A DNA stretch of 64,000 bases. Origin: Nocardia aobensis NBRC 100429 (GTDB lineage Bacteria > Actinomycetota > Actinomycetes > Mycobacteriales > Mycobacteriaceae). Shown in pieces: positions 20,601-27,400 of this stretch (positions are counted from its first letter, which is position 1; every line of letters begins with the position of its first letter). The stretch is from assembly GCF_000308375.1 (NCBI RefSeq), contig NZ_BAFQ01000147.1, forward strand, positions 24,163 to 88,162. The letters are read 5' to 3'. The notes under the pieces were generated by a model. The model did not search any database. It worked only from the letters and a program-made list of their open reading frames with translations, and was not told the origin of the DNA. A program made the position numbers and the translations under genes.

Positions 20601-23600
20601 CTGACCCGCCGCCAAAACCAAACCACCAGCCGACGACACCAACACGAACAACGACAACGACCGACCGCGAGTCAACTCGTGCAGATGCCACGCCGCATCC
20701 ACCTTCGGCGCGAACACCGAATCAACACGCTCCGCCGTAATCGACTCCACCACACCGTTATCCGCGACACCCGCGGCGTGCACCACACCGACCAACGGAT
20801 GCTCATCGGAGATACCGTCGATCAACTCGGACAACGCGTCACGATCCGACACATCACAGGCGACAACACGCACCCGCGCACCGAGCTCTTCCAACTCCAC
20901 ACACAACCGCTCGGCACCAGGCGCGGCCAAACCCCGCCGCGACACCAGAAGCAGATGCGTCACACCGTGATTCACCACCAGATGCCGAGCGAGCAACGCG
21001 CCCAGCCCGCCGGTCCCGCCGGTCACCAACACCGTGCCCGATCCGAGCGCCGGGACGACCGTCGCCGCATCGTGCCGACGCAGCCGACCAACCGACAGAG
21101 CTTCGCCCCGCAGCGCGACCTCGGGTTCTTCTCCGGCCGAAAAGGCGTATGCCGCAATTGTTCTCGCGCTCTGTTCCCGGACATCGTGATCCACGTCGAG
21201 AAGCTGGAAGCGGCCCGGATGCTCGGCCTGCGCGGCCCGCACCAGCCCCCACACCGGCGCCTGCCCGAGATTCACCGGGTCGGACGCATCGATGGAGACG
21301 GCACCGTCGGTCACCACGACCAGCCGCGAGGCGGTGAGCCGCGAATCGCGCAACCACAGGTGCACGGTCTCGAGCAGCTCGGCGACGATCCGCCGAGCCG
21401 CGAGCGGCGGCGCGCCCTCGAACGTCGGGCACTTCCACAACACGATGTCCGGGACGGCGGACTCGACCGCGGCATCCAGGTCGGCGATCAGCGCCGCCGC
21501 ATCGGGATAACTCCGCACGTCCGCCGCGTTCCAGCCCACCACCGCGATGCGTTCCGGATCGACGATCCGTGTCGGCCGCGCGGCGGCGATCCACTCGACA
21601 CGCAGGAGCGATTCGGGGGTCCGGTCGAGGTTCCCGACCGGAGCAGCCGCGCCCATACCGGCCGGGCCACGGGAGGTTTCGAGCCAGAAGTGCCGACGAT
21701 CGAAGGCATAGGTGGGCAGTTCCACCTGCCGCGGGTTCCGCCCGGCGAAGACCTCATTCCAGCGCACCGGCACTCCCCGCACGAACAGCCGTGCCGCGGC
21801 GGCCAGGATGTCGGCGGGTTCGCCCCGGTCGGCACGCAGTACGGGCACCGTGGCCGCGTCCTCGGGCAGGCAGTCGGCCGCGGCCGCCGACAGGACCGCG
21901 TCCGGCCCCACCTCGAGGAAGGTGTCCACGCCCTGCGCCCAGGCGGCGGCCGCGGCGTCGGCGAACCGGACGGGCAGGCGGACCTGGTCGACCCAGTATC
22001 GCGGCGAGCACCACAGCTCGGGATCGGCCATCGCGCCGGTCACCGTGGAGATCACCGGAATTCGCGGCGGGTCGAACCGCAGGGTCTCGACCACCTCGGC
22101 GAAACGCTCCAGCATCGGTTCCATGAGTGCGGAGTGGAACGCGTGACCGACACGCAACCGTTTGACGCGCCGCCCACGCGCCCGCAGGAGCTCGGCGAGT
22201 TCGTCCACTCGCTCCGCGCGGCCCGAGATCACCACTGCCGCAGGCCCGTTCACCGCGGCCACGTCCACGCCGTCCAGACCGTCGAGCAGTTCGCCGACCT
22301 CGGAAGCACCGGCCTGTACCGCGAGCATCGCTCCGCCGGGGGGCAATTCCTGCATCAACCGGCCGCGCGCCGCCACCAGCGCGCAGGCGTCGGACAGGTT
22401 CAGCACACCGGCCACGTGCGCGGCGGCGATCTCACCGATCGAATGCCCGAACACGACCTCCGGTGTGACATCCCATGTTTCGAGGAGCCGATACAGCGCC
22501 ACCTCGACCGCGAACAGCGCCGGCTGGGTCAGCCAGGTCCGGTCCAGGTCGGTTCCGGAGTCGATCGCCTCGCGCAACGAGCATCCGAGCAGTGGATCCA
22601 GGAGGACACAGATCCGGTCGAACGCCTCCGCGAATGCCGGGAATCGCTGGTACAGCTGCTGCCCCATCGCGGTCCGCTGCGATCCCTGACCGGCGAACAT
22701 GACGGCCACCCGCGCCGGCTCCGTGACGCCGGTGGCGATTCCGGAACCCTGCTCACCGGCGGCCACGGCGGCCAGGCGACGCAGCATCGAGGCGTGGTCG
22801 TCTCCCACGACCACGGCGCGATGGTCGAAGACCGCGCGGGTCGAGACCAGGGAATACGCCACATCGGCCACCGACGGGGCGGGATCGGCGATCAGGAATT
22901 CGCGCAGGCGCTCGGCCTGCGCCCGCAACGAGGTCTCCGACTTCGCCGACAGCACCCACGGAAATGCCTCGGCGACATCGCTTTCCGGGCCCGCACCAGC
23001 GGCCTCGGCGGATTCGTCGGTGGGCGCCTGTTCGAGGATCACGTGCGCGTTGGTGCCGCTGATACCGAACGAGGACACCGCGGCCCGGCGGGGCCGGTCC
23101 GGTTCGGCCGGCCAATCCCGGCGCTCGGTGAGCAGTTCGACGGCGCCGGCCGACCAGTCCACGCGGGGTGTCGGCTCGTCGACGTGCAGGGTGGGCGGCA
23201 TCGCGCCGTGTCGCATGGACATGATCATCTTGAGCACGCCGCCCACGCCCGCCGCGGCCACCGAATGACCGATATTGGATTTCAGCGAGCCCAGCCACAG
23301 CGGACGGTCCGGCTCGCGGCCCTGCCCGTAAGTCGACAACAGAGCCTGCGCCTCGATCGGGTCACCCAGTACGGTGCCGGTGCCGTGCGCCTCCACCACG
23401 TCGACGTCGCCGGGCGCCAGTCGCGCATCGGCCAGTGCCGCGCGGATCACCCGCTGCTGCGCGGGACCGTTCGGCACGGTCAGGCCGTTGGACGCACCGT
23501 CCTGATTGATCGCCGTGCCCCGGATCACCGCCCACACCCGATGCCCGCGCCGTCGCGCATCCGACAGTCGTTCCAGCACCAGCATTCCCGCGCCTTCGGA

Positions 23601-24407
23601 CCATCCGGTGCCGTCCGCGGCCGCCGCGAACGACTTGCACCGTCCGTCCGGCGCGAGGCCTCGCTGCCGGGAGAACTCCACGAACATTCCGGGTGAGCCC
23701 ATGACCGTCACACCGCCGGCCAGCGCCATCGCGCACTCCCCCGAGCGCAACGCCTGTACCGCCAGATGCACCGCGACCAGCGACGAGGAACACGCGGTGT
23801 CCACCGAGACCGCCGGGCCCTCCAGCCCCAGGGCATAGGCCACCCGGCCGGAGACGACGCTGCCGGTGGTACCGGTCAGCAGGTAGCCGCGCAGGTCGAC
23901 CGGGCCGTCGTGCAGCAGATCAGCATACTCTCCGTTCGCCGCGCCGGCGAAGACGCCGGTGTCGCTGCCCCGCACGGTCGACGGGTCGATACCGGCGCGT
24001 TCCAGCGCCTCCCACGACGTCTCCAGCAGAAGTCGCTGCTGCGGGTCCATCGCCAACGCCTCACGCGGCCCGATACCGAAGAATTCGGCGTCGAATTCCG
24101 CCGCGTCGTAGAGGAATCCACCCGATCGGGTGTACGACTTTCCGCGCGCCTCGGGGTCCGGATCGTAGAGGCCGTCCACATCCCAGCCGCGATCGACCGG
24201 GAAGTCGCCGATCGCGTCGACACCGTCCGACACCAAGCGCCACAGATCCTCCGGAGACGCCACCCCGCCCGGAAAGCGACAGCCCGCACCCACCACCGCG
24301 ATGGGTTCGGATCTCCGATCCTCTATCTCTCGCAGGCGTTGACGGGTGTGGCGAAGTTCGACGGTCAGCCGCTTCAGGTAATCGAGGTGCTTGGTGTCGT
24401 CGGCCAT
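14676..24407 (-). CDS. Modular type I polyketide synthase, modules 4 and 5
   Basis: A 3243-residue bimodular PKS, third in the four-gene set, starting at ATG 24405-24407, 54 nt after the previous gene. No strong ribosome binding site is seen. Residues 1-33 are a charged, helical docking segment. Module 4 is KS (about 34-460), AT (569-860), KR (1125-1300), ACP (1392-1462), with no DH between AT and KR. Module 5 is KS (1487-1895), AT (1999-2280), DH (2366-2640), KR (2809-2985), ACP (3082-3159). The last ~85 residues form a helical, acidic C-terminal docking region. Both KSs have TACSS; both ATs have GHSIGE and HAFH (malonyl). Module 4 should leave a hydroxyl and module 5 a double bond. The 2-nt spacing to the next gene supports co-transcription and sequential transfer of the chain. 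Confidence 0.98.
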   Translation of the reverse strand: MADDTKHLDYLKRLTVELRHTRQRLREIEDRRSEPIAVVGAGCRFPGGVASPEDLWRLVSDGVDAIGDFPVDRGWDVDGLYDPDPEARGKSYTRSGGFLYDAAEFDAEFFGIGPREALAMDPQQRLLLETSWEALERAGIDPSTVRGSDTGVFAGAANGEYADLLHDGPVDLRGYLLTGTTGSVVSGRVAYALGLEGPAVSVDTACSSSLVAVHLAVQALRSGECAMALAGGVTVMGSPGMFVEFSRQRGLAPDGRCKSFAAAADGTGWSEGAGMLVLERLSDARRRGHRVWAVIRGTAINQDGASNGLTVPNGPAQQRVIRAALADARLAPGDVDVVEAHGTGTVLGDPIEAQALLSTYGQGREPDRPLWLGSLKSNIGHSVAAAGVGGVLKMIMSMRHGAMPPTLHVDEPTPRVDWSAGAVELLTERRDWPAEPDRPRRAAVSSFGISGTNAHVILEQAPTDESAEAAGAGPESDVAEAFPWVLSAKSETSLRAQAERLREFLIADPAPSVADVAYSLVSTRAVFDHRAVVVGDDHASMLRRLAAVAAGEQGSGIATGVTEPARVAVMFAGQGSQRTAMGQQLYQRFPAFAEAFDRICVLLDPLLGCSLREAIDSGTDLDRTWLTQPALFAVEVALYRLLETWDVTPEVVFGHSIGEIAAAHVAGVLNLSDACALVAARGRLMQELPPGGAMLAVQAGASEVGELLDGLDGVDVAAVNGPAAVVISGRAERVDELAELLRARGRRVKRLRVGHAFHSALMEPMLERFAEVVETLRFDPPRIPVISTVTGAMADPELWCSPRYWVDQVRLPVRFADAAAAAWAQGVDTFLEVGPDAVLSAAAADCLPEDAATVPVLRADRGEPADILAAAARLFVRGVPVRWNEVFAGRNPRQVELPTYAFDRRHFWLETSRGPAGMGAAAPVGNLDRTPESLLRVEWIAAARPTRIVDPERIAVVGWNAADVRSYPDAAALIADLDAAVESAVPDIVLWKCPTFEGAPPLAARRIVAELLETVHLWLRDSRLTASRLVVVTDGAVSIDASDPVNLGQAPVWGLVRAAQAEHPGRFQLLDVDHDVREQSARTIAAYAFSAGEEPEVALRGEALSVGRLRRHDAATVVPALGSGTVLVTGGTGGLGALLARHLVVNHGVTHLLLVSRRGLAAPGAERLCVELEELGARVRVVACDVSDRDALSELIDGISDEHPLVGVVHAAGVADNGVVESITAERVDSVFAPKVDAAWHLHELTRGRSLSLFVLVSSAGGLVLAAGQANYAAANVFLDALAVHRRAAGLPATAIDYGLWEATGLGALLSDGDVARIRRQGLPPLTAAEGLALFDLAITTDAAQVVAARIDTAALRDRGDELPALLRDIAPSSARDRAPARLAGGAPVDEPAALDLVRSVTAEVLGHTSADEVDPRRTFQQLGVDSLGGVELRKKLGSAVGLHLPATLVFDYPTPHVVARFLAAELTGVVGVDESVVDRPRAGDDPIAIVAMSCRYPGGVSSPEDLWRLVADGVDTNGDLPVDRGWDIESLYDPEPGTPGKTYARTGGFLYTAADFDAEFFGISPNEARAMDPQQRLLLETSWEALERSGVDMASLRGSSTGVFAGMSFHDYPGSANSGSIASGRVSYVFGFEGPAVTVDTACSSSLVAMHLAAQSLRSGECDLALAGGVTVMATPETFVEFSRQRGLSPDGRCRSFADAADGVGWAEGVGVLVLERLSDAQRNGHQVLALIAGSAVNQDGASNGLTAPNGPSQRRVIRQALANAGLSPVDVDAVEAHGTGTTLGDPIEAQALLATYGQDRAADRPLWLGSLKSNIGHAQAAAGVGGVIKMVMAMRHGVLPKTLHVDRPSTKVDWAQGSIELLTDPVEWPEVGRPRRAGVSSFGISGTNAHVIIEQAPDTGSRPVTTVPADAVLPWVVSARTGVALADQARRLASHLAAREHDPADIGFSLATRAVFDHRAVVVSAERDALRAGIRALGRGEPGPGVVSGRAMPGSTGMVFSGQGAQWAGMAAELHRAYPIFAEHFDAILSELEPSLGQRVSLPDALTDEDLVDHTVFAQAGLFAFEVALYRFLESWGVRADVVAGHSIGEVAAAHIAGVLSLEDACVLVAARGRLMQALPAGGAMVAVGASEADVLPLLSAEVSIAAVNGPASVVLSGAEAAVTAALEASAERGWRTKRLRVSHAFHSSLMEPMLGEFASAIAGLTFARPAVALVSTVTGRQVVDEMCDPAYWVGQVRDAVRFADAVTAMADMGVSRFAEIGPDAVLYPMVDQTLDARAEPHAPAVVALAHRGRADATSVIAGVAGLFVTGSEVNWAGLYAGTGSRRIELPTYAFQHQRYWVNAGSTAADGGARALGFVDTGHPMLSAMVSQPDSGAVILSGRLSVRTQPWLADHRVLDTVLFPGTGFVELARHAGEQVGCPALDELVLRAPLALPETGGVAIRVAVGEPDETGHRAVRIFSCADGEVDSVPSWTLHAEGVVAQAGTAPDFDLISWPPVGTTAVDIDGVYDALDALGYRYGPVFQALTAVWRGEDGEIYAEVAVPESVRADAAGFGLHPALLDAALHAVRSASDMPTTEIALPFEWSGVTVYAGGGDSLRVRLTPEGDHGVALDLADSTGMPVASVRHLASRPIDPAQLTAGGATGRNALFEVGWTPVALPDAEVTTARWAELGDDVPGLVVWDCPTGDDPTAVRAATHEALHVLQAWTTDSRFADSVLVVRTGGVISVAGEAITNLAGAAVGGLVRSAQTEHRGRIVLLDTDSGVPGGVVAAGEPQIAVRAGQAYAGRLTRVTPAAATVPDDSFTADDTVLVTGASGYLGGLFARHLVTARGVRRLLLLSRRGESAPGATTLRAELEHLGARVDFAACDAADREALAAALSTVPADHPVTGVFHLAGVLDDGAIGSLTPDRLDAVLRPKVDAALQLHDLTRDLPLKAFVLFGSVAGPFGNAGQGNYAAANACLDALAAQRRASGRCGQSLAWGLWEAEGGMAAELDAAARQRIARSGVLPLAAGHGLALFDAAARIDAAALVLARLDLDALRGAGTVAPLFADLVPQRRTTASGTAAALRARVADTPDHERPAVLVEIVRGQVAAILGHAHANAVDVDKAFNELGFDSVTAVEFRNVLKTVTGLPLPATLVFDYPTPQALAGHLVEMLTENDPNEPDTLPENEIRQALRTIPLSRLRAAGLLEALLELARDGDTPRAETDDTDRGVGDESIDELDIDDLIDLAYNGSSED
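14920..19945 (-). other. PKS module 5: KS-AT-DH-KR-ACP (malonyl)
   Basis: Approximate domains: KS 19945-18720, AT 18410-17560, DH 17310-16480, KR 15985-15450, ACP 15160-14920. The DH has H-RVL-D-TVLF-P and HPALLDAALH. The KR has TGASGYLG, the LDD motif of B-type enzymes, and GSVAG with Ser 13 residues before the catalytic Tyr. Expected outcome is a double bond. Confidence 0.9.
20010..24305 (-). other. PKS module 4: KS-AT-KR-ACP, no DH (malonyl)
   Basis: Approximate domains: KS 24305-23030, AT 22710-21830, KR 21035-20490, ACP 20240-20010. After the LPTYAF post-AT motif the sequence goes into the structural half of the KR without any DH motif. The KR keeps Ser, Tyr and Asn but has ADN in place of LDD and DYGLW in place of the common AWGLW. 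The expected outcome is a beta-hydroxyl, the only one predicted in the visible chain. Confidence 0.92.
20515..21040. repeat. PKS internal repeat R3, copy in module 4 KR
   Basis: Partner of 9941-10466, located in the preceding PKS gene. It encodes the ADN-type KR with the DYGLW motif. Confidence 0.88.
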
Positions 24408-24461
24408 CTGAATAACCCAGAATCTTTCTACGCTAACGGAATTCGAGCCTGGAACCGGTGC

Positions 24462-27400
24462 TCAGGCATCCAGTTCCCGGTCGAGAATCGCAAAGAGCTC
24501 CGCTTCGGAAGCGCTTTCCACATCGTCTTCGGGCACGCCGCCGCCGGGGTCGGTTCGAGCCGCCCAACTCGCGGCGACGGACTGCAGCCGAGCCACGATC
24601 CGCCGCTTCTGCTCGTCGTCCCAATTGCCCAGTGCCAGCGCGGATTCCAAGTCGTCGAACACAGCGTCGACCGGGCGTGGCCGCACGTCCACGGGCGCAC
24701 CGGCCAGTTGTGCGTGCAGATGGCCGGCGAGCGCCTTCGGGGTCGGATAGTCGAAAACCACTGCGGCCGACAGCGACAGGCCGGTGACGGATTTGAGCCG
24801 GTTGCGTAACTCGACCGCGCCGAGCGAATCGAACCCCAGATCCTGGAAGGTGCGCTCGGGTGCGATCGCGGCCGCACCGTTGAGCCCGAGCACGGCCGCG
24901 ATGTGGTCGCGCACGGTCTCGAGCACCATCTGCCGTTGCCGATCGGCGTCGAGTCCCGTAAGCCGTTGCGGCAGTAGGGCGACCGCCGATGCGACTTCCT
25001 TCGGGGGGCGCGGGGCCGGCGGGGCCAGCGTCCGCAGCACCGGCGGCAGCATGCCGGCAGCGGCCCGGGCCCGGATCGCGGCGGTGTCCAGCGCCACGAT
25101 CACCGGATGGGCCGTGCCGCGCGCGAGCGCCGCATCCCATCCGGCCAGCGCGGCCTCGTCCGAGAGGGCGGTGAATCCGGCCCGGTTCATCCGCGCCACA
25201 TCGCTCGCGTCGAGGTGTCCGGCCATACCGCTCGTGCGCGCCCACGGGCCCCACACCACCGACTGGGCGGCCAGCCCACGGGCCCGGCGATGGGCCGTCA
25301 GACCGTCGAGGAAGGTGTTCGCGGCGGCGTAGTTGCCCTGTCCCGGACCTCCCACCGTGCCGGACACCGACGAGAACACCACGAACGCGGCCGGCTCGAG
25401 GTCCGCGGTCGCCTCGTGCAGGTACCAGGCGGCATCCACCTTGGGCGCCAGCACGGTATCGATGCGCTGCGGGGTCAACGAGGCGACAACTCCGTCGTCG
25501 AGCACGCCCGCGGCATGCACCACACCCGACAGCGGCCACCGTGGCGGCACGTGGGCCCGCAGGCCGGCCACGGCGCCGGCGTCGGCGACATCGCAGGCGA
25601 CCACCTTCACCTGGGCGCCCGCCTGCTCCAACTCTTCGCACAACGCCGCCGCACCCGCGGCCCGCATGCCGCTGCGGCTCACCAGCAGCAGCGACCGCAC
25701 CCCGTGCGCGCGCACCAGATGCCGGGCCACGACGGCGCCCACGCCACCGGTGCCGCCGGTGATCAGCACCGTGCCCGCACCGAATGCCGACGTGTCGCCG
25801 GACGGCGCGGACGCCGGAGCGGAGCGGGTGAGCCGAGCGATGTGCGGGACACCGGCGCGCATCACCACTTCGGGTTCGCCCACAGCCAGCACCGTCGAGG
25901 CGAGGTGCTCGTCGACGCCGGCGTCGGTGTCGGTGTCGATGTCGGCCAGCATGATTCGCCCCGGATCCTCCGCCTGCGCGGACCGCACCAACCCCCACAC
26001 CGCCGCACCGGCGAGATCGGTCACGTCCTCGCCCGGCAGCGCCACCGCACCGCGGGTGACGACCACCAGGGTGCTCGACGCGAACCGGTCCCCGGCCTGC
26101 CACTGCTGCAGCACGCCGAGGACGCGGGCGACCTCGGTATGCGTGGCGGCCACGACGTCGGCGCCGGCGGTGCGCCCGGCCTCGACGACCACCACCGCGG
26201 GTACCGGCGCTTCCGGCTCCAGCCGATCCCACCACCCCACGCTCGCCTCGGCCGCCCCGGCTTCGGCCGTGGCCGGCGACCACACCAGCTCCAGCACCGG
26301 ATCGGCGGCGGCCGCCGCCGCGAGCTGCGCCACCGGAGTCGCCCGCATGGTCACCGATCCCGACAGCACCGGCCGCCCGTGGCCGTCGGTGACTCGGATC
26401 GAGACCGACGATCCGCTGACGGTCAGGCGCACCCGCAGCAGCGACGCCTCGGTGGTGGACAGCGACACCGACTCCCACGAGAACGGCAACACCACCTGTC
26501 CGGCATCGATTTCGAGCACATCGGCCAGCAGACCCGCCTGCAGCGTCGCGTCGAGCAGTGCCGGGTGGATGCCGAATCCGTCGGCGCGGACACCGGTGTC
26601 CGCGTCGGCGGCGATGTCGGCGAACACCTCCTCACCGCGTCGCCACAGTGCCCGCACCCCTCGAAAGGCGGGCCCCAGGGCGTAGTCGCGCGAGAGGAAT
26701 TTGCCGTAGTCGATGTCGACGGCGGCGGCCGCGGCGGGCGGCCAGATCTCCGGTGCGGGCGCAGCCGCATCCGTGGCGGACAGCAGACCCTGGGCGTGCA
26801 GCACCCACTCGCCGTCGTGGTCGTGGGCACCGCGCGAGTAGATCGAGACCGGGCGCCGCGATGAGTCGGATTCGGTTGTGCCGACGACTATTTGGATCGG
26901 CACACTGTCCGTCGCGGACAGTACCAGTGGCGCCCGGAGCGTCAGTTCGTCCACGACGGGGCAGCCCGCCTCCGCGCCGGCACGCAGGGCGAGTTCCACG
27001 AATCCGGTCCCCGGCAACAACATGACCCCGCCGATGACATGGTCGGCCAGCCACGGTTGCGCCCGCGGCGACAGCTGACCGGACAACACGAGGCCGCCGT
27101 CCGCCATCGGCAACACCGCCTCCAGCAGCGGATGATCGATCGCGCGGAAACCGGCCGATTCGCCCCCGCGGGCGCCGGGCGCGGCCGGGAGCCAGTAGCG
27201 CCGACGCTGAAACGCGTAGGTGGGCAACGACACTCGCTTCACGTCCCGGCCTGCGAAGAACACGCTCCAGTCGACCTCGGCACCGGCGGTGTACATCTGC
27301 GCCAGGCAGTGCGCGAACTGCTCGACCTCGCCGCGTCCGCGACGCGCGGCCGCGACGACGGTCGACTCCCCGTCGAGATCCTCCGGCAGGCATTGCCCGG

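Noticed and set aside
14676..24407. DH or ER domain in module 4
   Set aside because: No HxxxGxxxxP motif, HPALLD motif or ER cofactor motif occurs between the module 4 AT and KR, and the spacing is too short.
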